The notes: a model not told the origin generated them from the sequence alone. DNA of 47,984 nucleotides from a virus (IMGVR_UViG_3300035698_011158:1-47984); one strand, 5' to 3'. Shown: positions 17,899 through 25,070, counted from the first letter of the stretch. A program made the numbers and translations.

Positions 17899-18608
17899 TA
17901 GGCTTCCTTTCGCTTTATGATTACCAAACCCTGGTCTTTTTCGGGACCGTGTTCGCCTTCGAAGAGATGCCCCCGAAATTCGACCATTTCGACTTCCCAC
18001 TCGCCCGAATCAATAACTTTGTCTACGACAGGAGTTACGCCGAGGCCCCATTCACAATTGTAATCATCAAAGAGGATCAAGCCCCCTTCTGCAAGCATAA
18101 ACTCCGAAAGCCAAAAATCATCCATGATAATGTCGGCGTCATCGTGATTTCCGTCGATGAAAATCAGATCGAAGTGGCCTTTGTAATCATCGGACTCAAA
18201 ATGCTTATTATCGGCATTAACGAAGCTAATCTTCCCTTTTCCTGGGATATTTAATATGTCGTAGAGTTGTTTGTTTGAAAGGGTAACTGGTTCCCACATT
18301 AACGCGGTTTGTTGCTCTTTTTCGAAAGGAACAACATCAATCGTAACAATTTCGGCTATTTCGGGGATCATACCCAACACATAGCTTGTAGTTCCGCGAC
18401 CTGTTCCAATTTCAAAGAATTTCTTGGCCTTAATGTGTTCCGCAATCGCTTTGATCAAATATTGCTGTTCCCAACCTCTTTCAAAGCGTTTTCCTTCGGG
18501 TCTTGCTCTCGTTTTCGTCACTTTGCAAATTGCGTGAACAAGCTTCTTATCTTTCTTCCAATTATAGCCAATTTGATGAAAATAAGTCTTAAGATCCGTA
18601 GTTTTCAT
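17898..18608 (-). CDS. SAM-dependent methyltransferase (Methyltransf_24-like)
   Basis: 236 aa. KKFFEIGTGRGTTSYVLGMI (around 60-79) is motif I with a good GTGRG loop; AEIVTIDVVPFEKEQQ is motif II; FDLIFIDGNHDDADIIMDDF is motif IV with the D-G-N-H-D metal-type motif; EGGLILFDDYN follows. IDGNHD/FDDY is the signature of the cephalosporin hydroxylase and sugar O-methyltransferase group (Methyltransf_24). Overlaps the upstream GT4 gene by 20 bp. Confidence 0.9.
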   Translation of the reverse strand: MKTTDLKTYFHQIGYNWKKDKKLVHAICKVTKTRARPEGKRFERGWEQQYLIKAIAEHIKAKKFFEIGTGRGTTSYVLGMIPEIAEIVTIDVVPFEKEQQTALMWEPVTLSNKQLYDILNIPGKGKISFVNADNKHFESDDYKGHFDLIFIDGNHDDADIIMDDFWLSEFMLAEGGLILFDDYNCEWGLGVTPVVDKVIDSGEWEVEMVEFRGHLFEGEHGPEKDQGLVIIKRKEA

Positions 18609-19581
18609 AAATCTCCTTTAGAAACACTAGATAGCGGTCTGCAACATTGCTAATATCAATTTTATCGTGAACAGCCGTAAAATCATGCTCTTTTTCGAGT
18701 GAATCCGCAACTGATTGTGCAATTATACTATAATCATCCGACATTAAAGGGGGACTATAGGTATCTTGAATCTCCGTATGCCATCGTTCAGGTGCGATAA
18801 CCCCACAAGGTGGATCACCTAATAGTTCCTTGGTTCCCCCTGATGCAGAACATAGCACAGGCACAGAATGCCCCAACGCTTCCACAACGGAATTGGGGCA
18901 ATTGTCTAGGTATGTCATATGGAAAAAGTAGTCTGAGGAACGATAGAACGCCGCCATTAGATTATCATCGATCTTTTTTCGGATGATATAGACATCTTCA
19001 TCTTCAGTATACGCCGAACACCAAGTAAAATCGCCTACCATTACAAATGCAATGGGATAGTCAACGATTTTTTTGAGTTCTTCGAAAACTGCAAGATTAT
19101 CCTCGGGCCTTTTGTTGGGCCTCCAGCTAGATGCGCTGAAAATGACTTTTTTGTAATCCTTCAGGTAGTCAAGACGCTTCTTTTTACCGCTATAGAGGGA
19201 AATTCCGTTGTTTACTAGGGAAAAGGGCTTATCTGAGGCTGGAAAATGCTTTTTTACCAGCATAGCGGTAAAATTCGACTGAAAGATATGTCCATCGACC
19301 TGATTGTAAGTGTCGATTATGTGATTGTTGCCGTTTTTGTGGGTTAGTCCCTCGAAGTTGGTTTGGGAGTTCAGATAAATCCCATCTAAGCGTTGAGCGT
19401 AGGGCTTATCCGCTAGTAGAGGCAGATTATTTGATATGAATATTAGTCCAACATCGAAATCCTCTTCATTCGTCCAAATAACTTTATGGTTTTTACGGAT
19501 GAATTCTTCGGCTAGCCTTGCGGCAAACTTTCCTGGGCCAGAGTTAACTTCGGGATTCACTCCCTGTATCTGTATCTTCAT
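18589..19581 (-). CDS. GT4-family glycosyltransferase
   Basis: 330 aa starting at ATG 19581, after GGAAAGAGG. Complete GT-B layout: MKIQIQGVNPEVNSGPGKFA (N-terminal Gly loop), then VDGHIFQSNFTAMLVKKHFP and LVNNGIS (linker), FSASSWRPNKRPEDNLAVFE (donor domain start), VMVGDF, and YFFHMTYLDNCPNSVVEALG with HSVPVLCSASGGTKELLGD, where the ExxxxxxxE-type donor motif is clear. Overlaps both neighbours (38 bp upstream, 20 bp downstream), showing strong compaction. Confidence 0.9.
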   Translation of the reverse strand: MKIQIQGVNPEVNSGPGKFAARLAEEFIRKNHKVIWTNEEDFDVGLIFISNNLPLLADKPYAQRLDGIYLNSQTNFEGLTHKNGNNHIIDTYNQVDGHIFQSNFTAMLVKKHFPASDKPFSLVNNGISLYSGKKKRLDYLKDYKKVIFSASSWRPNKRPEDNLAVFEELKKIVDYPIAFVMVGDFTWCSAYTEDEDVYIIRKKIDDNLMAAFYRSSDYFFHMTYLDNCPNSVVEALGHSVPVLCSASGGTKELLGDPPCGVIAPERWHTEIQDTYSPPLMSDDYSIIAQSVADSLEKEHDFTAVHDKIDISNVADRYLVFLKEIYENYGS

Positions 19582-20344
19582 CAACGAACCTCTTTCCTTG
19601 GTCTATGTATAGTTTAACCGCTTCACGAATGAACATCTCTGTTTCAATCTGCTTGCCCTCATGCACATGTCTTGTATCACGATCTTCCATATCGTACATG
19701 CAGATTGGGATTGGATTGAAATGGATCTTGTCGTTGTCTACCGACTTTAATATGGGAAGCATAAAAGCCTGATCATAAGCTGAATCCCAAAACACCCCAT
19801 TACGAGGATCAACAAACATTTCGTAAGGAATGTCGGTGAAGTATTTTCGCTTGAAAGTCTTAAGATGAGAAGCAACCCAAGCATAATCTTCATAAGTATT
19901 AGCATCTTGGACATGCTTAGGATATTTTCGGCAATGACCAAACTTCATATGCCAAGCTCTCCAGGGAGCATGACGCAAAAACTGTCCATAACTTACGTCA
20001 TATTTCTCATGGATTCCACGAATGATACAAGTAGCATTAGCCAACAGCCAATCGTCTCCATCCAACTGTGCAATGATTGTAGAGCTACCCTTTAACTGGT
20101 TCACAATAATGTCATAGACATTGTGTAGCGGACCTTGGCGTTCTGAGTTTTCGTAGAGCGTAATTCTAGGCTCATTGTCTACAAGAAGATGAAGCTTTTT
20201 ACGGCTGGCCGAATCAAAATCAGAATGATCGTCAATGATATGCGCCAACCAATTCTCGTCCTCTTGCATGAAGAGACTCTGTATACAACGCTCTAACAAT
20301 TCGAAACGACCCTTAAATGGAATAATATAGTTAACTCTTTCCAT
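19544..20344 (-). CDS. GT2-family glycosyltransferase
   Basis: 266 aa from ATG 20344 (MERVNYIIPFKGRFELLERC). The longer upstream frame lies within the neighbouring gene. GT-A features: IQSLFMQEDENWLAHIIDDH (first nucleotide-binding Asp), then STIIAQLDGDDWLLANAT with the DGDD metal motif (around 93-96). The acceptor half is Trp/Tyr-rich (RHAPWRAWHMKFGH) with an FWDSAYDQAFMLPIL segment in place of the usual ED catalytic motif. Overlaps the next GT2 by 14 bp; the two are probably diverged relatives. Confidence 0.9.
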   Translation of the reverse strand: MERVNYIIPFKGRFELLERCIQSLFMQEDENWLAHIIDDHSDFDSASRKKLHLLVDNEPRITLYENSERQGPLHNVYDIIVNQLKGSSTIIAQLDGDDWLLANATCIIRGIHEKYDVSYGQFLRHAPWRAWHMKFGHCRKYPKHVQDANTYEDYAWVASHLKTFKRKYFTDIPYEMFVDPRNGVFWDSAYDQAFMLPILKSVDNDKIHFNPIPICMYDMEDRDTRHVHEGKQIETEMFIREAVKLYIDQGKRFVDEDTDTGSESRS

Positions 20345-21107
20345 GTTCCATATCCTTGTAGTAAGGGTATTTGGCATTTCTATTTTTTGCTCTAATTTCC
20401 CAATCGGTTTTCTTTTGCAGTCCTTCTTGGGCAATGAAGTCACAATTCTCATGAATGTTGTAGAGCAAAAGAGGTTCCTGAACTGCCACAACATTCTTTT
20501 GTTCACACATATTCAACATTGGAAAAATGAAAGATAAATCCCAGGCAATCCGATAAAAATTACCCTCTTTGTCTTTCATATCTTCGTGCTTAACTTCATC
20601 CCAAAGGAATCTTCTATAGGTTCTTAACTGAGAGGCCCACCATCCAAACGAGGAATGGGATTTTTCATTCCATACAAAATCGGGGTATTCCCTACATACA
20701 ATAAGCTCCCCTGTAGATCTTTGGTGTGATCCATAGGTAAGCCATATATTTTCGTCTTTGTAAATTTGATCAAGCTTCTGAAGGACAAACTTGTGCATGA
20801 GTCTATCGTCCCCATCCACCTCTAGGAGAACATCAGCCGACTTGCTTTCACAGTTTTTGTTTAACCAATCCCATCCAAAGATTAAATTGTAGAGTCCATA
20901 CATTCTTTCGGATTGCTGCACTACAGTAAAACGATCATCATACTTTGTGGCCTTTACTGCAAGCTCGTAAGTCCTATCTGTTGTATCGCCATCCACAACC
21001 ACAATTGACTTAAATCGATCATGTGTCTGCGACTTGATGCTTTTAATACATGTCTCAATATAACGTTCACAATTCCTAGCGGGAATCACAATATGGAAGT
21101 TAATCAT
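20331..21107 (-). CDS. GT2-family glycosyltransferase
   Basis: 258 aa. MINFHIVIPARNCERYIETC and IKSIKSQTHDRFKSIVVVDG form the classic GT2 N-terminus. SADVLLEVDGDDRLMHKFVL holds the DGDD metal site, and the C-terminal half shares the W-x-S-QLRTYRRFLW and IAWDLSFIFPMLN pattern with the adjacent GT2, suggesting an old duplication. Cytoplasmic, no membrane segment. One base separates its start from the stop of the upstream 165-aa gene. Confidence 0.92.
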   Translation of the reverse strand: MINFHIVIPARNCERYIETCIKSIKSQTHDRFKSIVVVDGDTTDRTYELAVKATKYDDRFTVVQQSERMYGLYNLIFGWDWLNKNCESKSADVLLEVDGDDRLMHKFVLQKLDQIYKDENIWLTYGSHQRSTGELIVCREYPDFVWNEKSHSSFGWWASQLRTYRRFLWDEVKHEDMKDKEGNFYRIAWDLSFIFPMLNMCEQKNVVAVQEPLLLYNIHENCDFIAQEGLQKKTDWEIRAKNRNAKYPYYKDMEHGKS

Positions 21108-21605
21108 CTAAATAACCTCACCTTTTCTTGTATGTTTAGTCCTAATACGACCACGATTTTCTATCAAAGGATATATATTCACTGTTGAATTCATTCGGGA
21201 ATATAGATAACGTCTGTAGGCTTTCAGCAACCTTGGAGCAGACCTTTTAAGTAAAAAGTAAAAGAGCCTACCGTCTGCTTTGGGAAATCTAGCTTTGAAT
21301 TGTTCAAGGGTCAACCAATATTTTTTGTTCATATAACGAATATTAATCGCCTCTAAAAATGGTCGTTCACATTTTATATCCGCATAAAGAACAAAAACTA
21401 CAGGATTTTCATCCCACGCCCAGGGTTTTCTATACTTAAACTTATATATAGTTCCTGGTTCAATATCAGATTTTCTACGTTGACGAGTGACCTCTTTCGG
21501 TCCCTTAGTATCCTTGGGACTCTTAGGTTGAGTTCGCTGTATTGCAGCTTGCCTCTTAACCCGCGTTTTCCAATGGATAGATTTCATTCTTTTCATATTA
21601 GCCAT
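21108..21605 (-). CDS. Conserved-looking phage protein of unknown function, first gene of late unit
   Basis: 165 aa from ATG 21605, just downstream of the 21.65-kb terminator, so it is the first gene of the late unit. The N-terminal 45 residues are very basic (RMKSIHWKTRVKRQ). The core reads IEPGTIYKFKYRKPWAWDEN, then PVVFVLYADIKCERPFLEAI, and INIRYMNKKYWLTLEQFKARF, with a basic end LLKRSAPRLLKAYRRYLYSR. This F-x-Y-x-P-x-W-D-NPVVF-x-GIN-RYM layout recalls a small protein family of T4-like environmental phages, function unknown to me. Earlier in-frame ATG codons at 21647 and 21635 fall in the terminator and untranslated leader. Confidence 0.8.
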   Translation of the reverse strand: MANMKRMKSIHWKTRVKRQAAIQRTQPKSPKDTKGPKEVTRQRRKSDIEPGTIYKFKYRKPWAWDENPVVFVLYADIKCERPFLEAINIRYMNKKYWLTLEQFKARFPKADGRLFYFLLKRSAPRLLKAYRRYLYSRMNSTVNIYPLIENRGRIRTKHTRKGEVI

Positions 21606-21645
21606 TATACACAAAGTCCTTATAGAAGTATACATCGATAGACAC

Positions 21646-21686
21646 AAAAAAGCTTCCTACCCTTAAATAGAGTGGGAAGCTTTTTT
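21646..21686. terminator. Strong intrinsic terminator, usable on both strands
   Basis: Arms 21646-21660 and 21672-21686 pair over 15 positions (AAAAAAGCTTCC(T/C)AC with its complement; one mismatch or wobble), loop of 11 bases. The minus-strand product ends in TTTTTTG and the plus-strand product in TTTTTTC. It lies between the 62-aa gene (stop 21702) and the late unit (start 21605). It ends the early transcript that begins at 26.45 kb and insulates the late unit. Confidence 0.93.
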
Positions 21687-21701
21687 CTTAAAGAAGTGAT
21701 G

Positions 21702-21890
21702 TTAAATAACGAAGGTTATCCCCGCCTTTTCAAAGTCCTGGAGCAGCAACTTAATCTTGTTATCCCACTTTTCGATAATGGGACCGTGTTCATCGGATAT
21801 CTGCTCTAGATTACTTGCTAGGTCATCACCGACATTGAGAAGGTCTTGTAGAATTTTAACAGTCTCAAAATTCAATTGATGTTCAGTCAT
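21702..21890 (-). CDS. Small helical protein, unknown
   Basis: 62 aa. Predicted all-helical with heptad-like leucines (VKILQDLLNVGDDLASNLEQ and IKLLLQDFEKAGITF); acidic overall. Last gene before the early terminator. Starts at ATG 21890, with AGGGAGAAT before it. No family recognised. Confidence 0.75.
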   Translation of the reverse strand: MTEHQLNFETVKILQDLLNVGDDLASNLEQISDEHGPIIEKWDNKIKLLLQDFEKAGITFVI

Positions 21891-21892
21891 AT

Positions 21893-22012
21893 CTATTCTC
21901 CCTCTTCATCAACAGGGTTACTGGGTTCCTGTTGTTTTGGAATGCCCAATAAAACAGGGTTTTCCCCTTGGTTAAACGCCTTTGCAGCTTCCCCAAATCC
22001 TGCTAAATACAT
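21893..22012 (-). CDS. 39-aa peptide between two small genes
   Basis: ATG 22012 to TAG 21893 encodes MYLAGFGEAAKAFNQGENPV followed by a Pro/Gln/Glu-rich end (19 more residues). Its ATG shares one base with the TAA of the upstream 75-aa gene (TAATG), and it ends 2 bases before the next start, so the intergenic space is filled exactly. That packing is the main evidence for a real gene. Function unknown. Confidence 0.6.
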   Translation of the reverse strand: MYLAGFGEAAKAFNQGENPVLLGIPKQQEPSNPVDEEGE

Positions 22013-22239
22013 TACTCACCCGCCTCTAAATTCGCTCTCGGATCAAAGTTAATAACATAATAGAGTTGTTTTCCAGCCGTATCCGTAATCATTCCACTCT
22101 CCAAGAGCCTTTCAATATCCTTACAAAGCTGGACAATATAAACAGAATGCTTCTTATGTTTCAAGCATCCCCCATGAATGTTGTAATCGCTCATCATAGC
22201 ATTCTCGTAGAATTGTCGAAGTGCGCTAGGTGCTTTCAT
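22012..22239 (-). CDS. Small unknown protein
   Basis: 75 aa: MKAPSALRQFYENAMMSDYN, a His/Lys-rich turn (GGCLKHKKHS) and VQLCKDIERLLESGMITDTA. Predicted mostly helical, possibly a short helix-turn-helix-like unit around residues 35-60, but no convincing DNA-binding signature. Overlaps the preceding gene by 14 bp. Confidence 0.75.
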   Translation of the reverse strand: MKAPSALRQFYENAMMSDYNIHGGCLKHKKHSVYIVQLCKDIERLLESGMITDTAGKQLYYVINFDPRANLEAGE

Positions 22240-22570
22240 TACCTACTCTCTCCTTTGTTGCTATCGCTTCCAGAACCCATTCGTTTGTTGTCAAGGTTTC
22301 ATCTATGTCCACCATAGACGAACCTACCTGTTGGGCAATGATAACACAACGAGCCTTGTAAGTAGATAGCGTGTTCAACATTTTGTTCAGAGTAATCAGG
22401 TAGAGGCTGTTAGGTCGGAAATACTGCTTCTCATTTTCGAGAGTAAGAGTTAGCCTTTCGATGTGGCTATCGATCTTACGAATGAGATTGTCCAGATCCA
22501 TTCCCTGCGTACCTAAGTTTTCCTGTAGCTCTTGAAAAAGTGTTGTGTAAGTCGTAACAGTTTCTTTCAT
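22226..22570 (-). CDS. Helical coiled-coil protein, unknown
   Basis: 114 aa, nearly all helical with coiled-coil-like spacing (LFQELQENLGTQGMDLDNLI and RKIDSHIERLTLTLENEKQY). The start ATG 22570 has a G-rich ribosome site (GGGGGGA, spacing 7). The TTGACT-like sequence 30 bases upstream was considered as a promoter and rejected, because the matching -10 would overlap the start codon. Function unknown. Confidence 0.78.
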   Translation of the reverse strand: MKETVTTYTTLFQELQENLGTQGMDLDNLIRKIDSHIERLTLTLENEKQYFRPNSLYLITLNKMLNTLSTYKARCVIIAQQVGSSMVDIDETLTTNEWVLEAIATKERVGNEST

Positions 22571-22634
22571 ATAAAAATCCCCCCATTCAAGTCAAACTTA
22601 AATAGGAGGATCGTTCGATTTTATTCAGGACTAT

Positions 22635-22886
22635 CTATTCGGGATCTTCCTCATCCTCTGTTTCCTGAATCCACTTTGACTTTGACTTCTTGGGGGCCTT
22701 TCTAGGATCTCTCTTCTTGACATTGAAAGCTTCTCCATCGTCAAAGATTCTAGGCTTCCCCCGTTTCTCACGACCAGATTCAACCGTAAACACATCGGTA
22801 CTTCCGCATTCGGGACAACGATAGCCATCCTCAAAGACGGTACCGCAATCAACACACTCCAACTTAGGTGTTTCAAACTGTCCCAT
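22635..22886 (-). CDS. Zinc-ribbon protein
   Basis: 83 aa. Two Cys pairs, CVDCG (11-15) and CPECG (24-28), spaced as in a rubredoxin-type zinc ribbon. They are followed by a basic linker (KKRDPRKAPKKSKSK) and an acidic end (ETEDEEDPE). The ribbon next to charged tails suggests nucleic-acid or protein contact. Overlaps the upstream stop by one base. Confidence 0.82.
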   Translation of the reverse strand: MGQFETPKLECVDCGTVFEDGYRCPECGSTDVFTVESGREKRGKPRIFDDGEAFNVKKRDPRKAPKKSKSKWIQETEDEEDPE

Positions 22887-23098
22887 TACTTAACCTTCTC
22901 CTGAACATAGAAATCCTTTTCAAAAGCGTCTCTATCACGATAGCTTTTTGTGATGCTAGTATATGTCGGCGTTGAAATTGTTACAAAGATAGATCCATCG
23001 TCAAGGGTCATGAAATGTGATTCTGTCCCTTCCTCAAGAAATCCGTCATTGAAGTAACAGATATCAAGTACGAACAAGTGACTCTTAGTGTTACTCAT
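22886..23098 (-). CDS. Small unknown protein
   Basis: 70 aa, beta-rich (FMTLDDGSIFVTISTPTYTS), then KSYRDRDAFEKDFYVQEK, a probable helix. No motif recognised. Lies in a run of tightly packed early genes; start ATG 23098 follows the upstream stop by 3 bases. Confidence 0.75.
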   Translation of the reverse strand: MSNTKSHLFVLDICYFNDGFLEEGTESHFMTLDDGSIFVTISTPTYTSITKSYRDRDAFEKDFYVQEKVK

Positions 23099-23100
23099 TT

Positions 23101-23403
23101 CTAGTCCTCCAAGATTTCGATTTCAGCGAGTTCAACAGTCGATTCGCCCCAACCAATATGCTCAATGAAATCGGGATGAGCCGCTACGAGATACCTAGAT
23201 CCCATAACGTCCTTGACATAAGTATCGCCCATTTCGAAACTTCCATAAGTGAAAGGCGATTTCACAGCACAGAACCAACGAGCGTAATTCTTGTTCACAT
23301 CGTTCTGATAGTTCTTAAGAATTCGCCATTCCCAACCGTCACGCTTGAAAATCGCCCAAGGCTTTTCTACTTTACGTGATTTGTTGCATAGGATTTTAGC
23401 CAT
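23101..23403 (-). CDS. Small unknown alpha/beta protein
   Basis: 100 aa. Basic, aromatic N-terminal half (SRKVEKPWAIFKRDGWEWRI) and an acidic C-terminus (STVELAEIEILED). Domain identity not recognised. One-base overlap with the upstream gene (TAATG). Confidence 0.78.
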   Translation of the reverse strand: MAKILCNKSRKVEKPWAIFKRDGWEWRILKNYQNDVNKNYARWFCAVKSPFTYGSFEMGDTYVKDVMGSRYLVAAHPDFIEHIGWGESTVELAEIEILED

Positions 23404-23729
23404 TACTTCTTACCTTTCTTTGCAAGCTTCTCTTTACGAGCCTTCCTAGCCGCAACGAGAGCTTTAGCATTTCCACCATTCCCTACACGCTTGTCGAAAG
23501 GATTCTTACCTTTACGAAACAGCCAGAGGGGACATTCTATGCAAGGGCAATCCGTAGTCTTAACCGATCCCATGCAGATAACGCACATCGCCTTGATTGC
23601 GGTCTTGAAGCTCTTGACCCTTCTTCGATAGGTCATGAACATTTCATCTTCGGGAATGCCAGAAGCTTTTGCTTGCTTCGCCTTCGCCTTCAAAGTAGCT
23701 TCCCACTTCTTGATTTCAACCTGAGACAT
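23403..23729 (-). CDS. Basic Cys-motif protein
   Basis: 108 aa, strongly basic at both ends (ATLKAKAKQAKA, ARKARKEKLAKKGKK). The centre holds CVICMGSVKTTDCPCIECPL, a compact Cys cluster (CxxC...CxCxxC) likely to bind zinc or possibly a metal cluster. This resembles a family of small phage proteins with the CxxC-MGG/S...DCPxxxCPLW pattern. First gene downstream of the internal promoter at 23.76 kb. Function unknown; nucleic-acid binding is likely from composition. Confidence 0.82.
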   Translation of the reverse strand: MSQVEIKKWEATLKAKAKQAKASGIPEDEMFMTYRRRVKSFKTAIKAMCVICMGSVKTTDCPCIECPLWLFRKGKNPFDKRVGNGGNAKALVAARKARKEKLAKKGKK

Positions 23730-23732
23730 GAT

Positions 23733-23900
23733 TTACCTTTCGTTCCAGGGATACTTAAGTATAATCGAAAGTCCGCAACATGTCAAGATAAATCCTGCCC
23801 AAAATAGCAAGACAGAATGCACCACAACTGATCCTAACATGAAGAAAAATCCCAAAAGTGTTAAGAAAAGAGACACAATACTAAACCAAGTTCTAAACAT
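23733..23900 (-). CDS. Small membrane protein, 55 aa
   Basis: ATG 23900 to TAA 23733, 55 codons. Two hydrophobic helices: IVSLFLTLLGFFFMLGSVVV and VLLFWAGFILTCCGLSIIL, ending in basic/aromatic LKYPWNER. The start overlaps the upstream stop by 8 bp (ATGTTTAG), a coupling seen throughout this phage. A sigma70-type promoter is embedded in its 3' part. Possible roles include membrane remodelling or superinfection exclusion; not assignable. Confidence 0.65.
   Translation of the reverse strand: MFRTWFSIVSLFLTLLGFFFMLGSVVVHSVLLFWAGFILTCCGLSIILKYPWNER
23758..23786 (-). promoter_or_regulatory. Sigma70 promoter internal to the 55-aa gene
   Basis: Minus-strand TTGACA (23781-23786), 17-bp spacer, TATACT (23758-23763): -35 perfect, -10 five of six. 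It would drive the basic Cys-motif gene (start 23729) and the genes down to the 21.65-kb terminator. It lies in coding sequence, so chance similarity cannot be excluded. Confidence 0.65.
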
Positions 23901-24051
23901 ACCAATATTCCTTTGCGAGTTGGACTACCTTCAAAGCAAACTTATAGTCTTTAATAGTACCCACGAAAATCCAAGAATTGTACTTACTGGTTCGAATCTT
24001 AATGTCCCAAAACCCACCGTCATTTACAACCCAAACAGTATCGGTTTTCAT
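23893..24051 (-). CDS. Small unknown protein, 52 aa
   Basis: ATG 24051 to TAG 23893 encodes MKTDTVWVVNDGGFWDIKIR, then a beta-rich, aromatic rest ending KEYWYV. Ribosome-site context GGGGAATTGAA. Starts one base after the stop of the 46-aa gene and overlaps the membrane-protein start, so it fills the gap exactly. A tRNA T-arm-like string inside it (GGTTCGAATC on the plus strand) is coding sequence, not a tRNA. Confidence 0.65.
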   Translation of the reverse strand: MKTDTVWVVNDGGFWDIKIRTSKYNSWIFVGTIKDYKFALKVVQLAKEYWYV

Positions 24052-24052
24052 T

Positions 24053-24193
24053 TCAATTCCCCTCGTCTTTCAAAAGAAAACCCTGACAAATCTCAGGAGC
24101 ATTATCAAGTTCTCCTGCTCCAAAATACTTCACAAACTCAAGCATACGTTTTGCACACTCTTTTTTGTCCATTCCACAGAGAGGACATTTCAT
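24053..24193 (-). CDS. CPxCG mini zinc-binding protein
   Basis: 46 aa from ATG 24193: MKCPLCGMDKKECAKRMLEF, then VKYFGAGELDNAPEICQGFL. CPLCG plus Cys13 and Cys36 could form one zinc site. The longer frame upstream (to 24277) lies within the preceding gene and is rejected. Unknown function. Confidence 0.7.
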   Translation of the reverse strand: MKCPLCGMDKKECAKRMLEFVKYFGAGELDNAPEICQGFLLKDEGN

Positions 24194-24194
24194 A

Positions 24195-24470
24195 TCAGTC
24201 TCCACTCCAATTCGTGTAAGGAGTTTTCTGCAACTTACCCGTAATCGCGTCCTTGATTTCCTGAGTATCAGGATCAAGTCCAGCTTCCAAAGCCGAAGCC
24301 TTTGTGGAAAGAGAAAACATGGTTCTCTCTACGCTAGAAACCGCGTAAGGAAAAGCTGGTTTCTCGGGTTTCAAATCAGCAAGGAACTCTGCGAGAGTCT
24401 TGGGATCGGTATTGAATTCCATTCCCCAAGTTTCCAACAAATCCTTGTGTCGTTCTGTAAGCTTAAACAT
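24195..24470 (-). CDS. Small unknown protein
   Basis: 91 aa from ATG 24470 (MFKLTERHKDLLETWGMEFN). An ATG two codons earlier (24476) sits one base after GGAG, too close to be used, so the second ATG is chosen. Helical, acidic, with a Pro-rich turn (LKPEKPAFPY). No family recognised. Confidence 0.72.
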   Translation of the reverse strand: MFKLTERHKDLLETWGMEFNTDPKTLAEFLADLKPEKPAFPYAVSSVERTMFSLSTKASALEAGLDPDTQEIKDAITGKLQKTPYTNWSGD

Positions 24471-24624
24471 TGTCATTCTCCACTCGATTCAAAAGTTCAC
24501 AAAGAAGTTCCGCATCGTAATCGTCAAAACCAGCTAGGTCATGCTTACGCATTTTTAGGAGACTCCTAAAATATGTAGCCAACTCCTGATTAGTCCAATC
24601 CTGAACAGTCCTTTGTTTACGCAT
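24463..24624 (-). CDS. Small charged protein, 53 aa
   Basis: ATG 24624 (alternative ATG 24633 lies one base after GGAG) to TAA 24463. Sequence MRKQRTVQDWTNQELATYFR, then a basic stretch (LLKMRKHD) and an acidic C-terminus. The QDWTNQELATYF start looks like a short helical recognition element. Overlaps both neighbours by 8 bp, supporting a real gene. Confidence 0.62.
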   Translation of the reverse strand: MRKQRTVQDWTNQELATYFRSLLKMRKHDLAGFDDYDAELLCELLNRVENDNV

Positions 24625-24808
24625 CTTTGTCATTCTCCGTTTCTATTTCCATGTAATAATCATCGCCACCATTGCCGATTACCTTGTCAAGCTGATTGAA
24701 AAGGTCTTTCAAAAAGGGATCTTCCTTATCTGCAAGCAACGCTCTCACACAGATTGCAGCGTTGACAGTATCCCAAACCTTTTCCATGTTCACAGCATAC
24801 TTAGACAT
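24617..24808 (-). CDS. Small helical acidic protein
   Basis: 63 aa: MSKYAVNMEKVWDTVNAAIC, then VRALLADKEDPFLKDLFNQL and an acidic end. Predicted helical bundle fragment. No recognised family. Overlaps the upstream gene by 8 bp. Confidence 0.72.
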   Translation of the reverse strand: MSKYAVNMEKVWDTVNAAICVRALLADKEDPFLKDLFNQLDKVIGNGGDDYYMEIETENDKDA

Positions 24809-25070
24809 TTTCGTTACCCTTCGGATTTTCGGTTACGTAGTAAACCTTGAAGTCAATAAAGTCCAGAGAGAAAGCTTCTCTTCCCGCCCTTGCAAGATTC
24901 TGATTGGGAACCTCAAGGAACTGAACCACAAGAACGCTTTCATCGTCAAGGTTAGAGTAGAAGAAGAGATTTCCAGTTTCAGCATCCCAACAGGGCATGA
25001 AATCGAAGATCACCTTGAGAGGGTATTTTCCAAGTTCAAACTTCTTCTGATCGTAATTCTTTTCTTTCAT
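24801..25070 (-). CDS. Small beta-rich unknown protein
   Basis: 89 aa: a Lys-rich N-terminus, then LKVIFDFMPCWDAETGNLFF and VLVVQFLEVPNQN, probably one small sheet. Ends in an acidic tail (TENPKGNENV). Preceded by an untranslated gap of only 16 bp. Unknown function. Confidence 0.74.
   Translation of the reverse strand: MKEKNYDQKKFELGKYPLKVIFDFMPCWDAETGNLFFYSNLDDESVLVVQFLEVPNQNLARAGREAFSLDFIDFKVYYVTENPKGNENV

Noticed and set aside
22571-22592. TTGACT with TATATG 16 bp later, possible promoter
   Set aside because: The -10 would overlap the ATG of the 114-aa gene and leave no leader for its ribosome site.
23985-24005. GGTTCGAATC, looks like a tRNA T-arm
   Set aside because: No acceptor or anticodon stems around it; it lies inside the coding frame of the 52-aa gene.
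23728-24219. Plus-strand open frame of 163 codons
   Set aside because: It opposes four packed minus-strand genes with good coupling and has no ribosome site; composition is that of a shadow frame.
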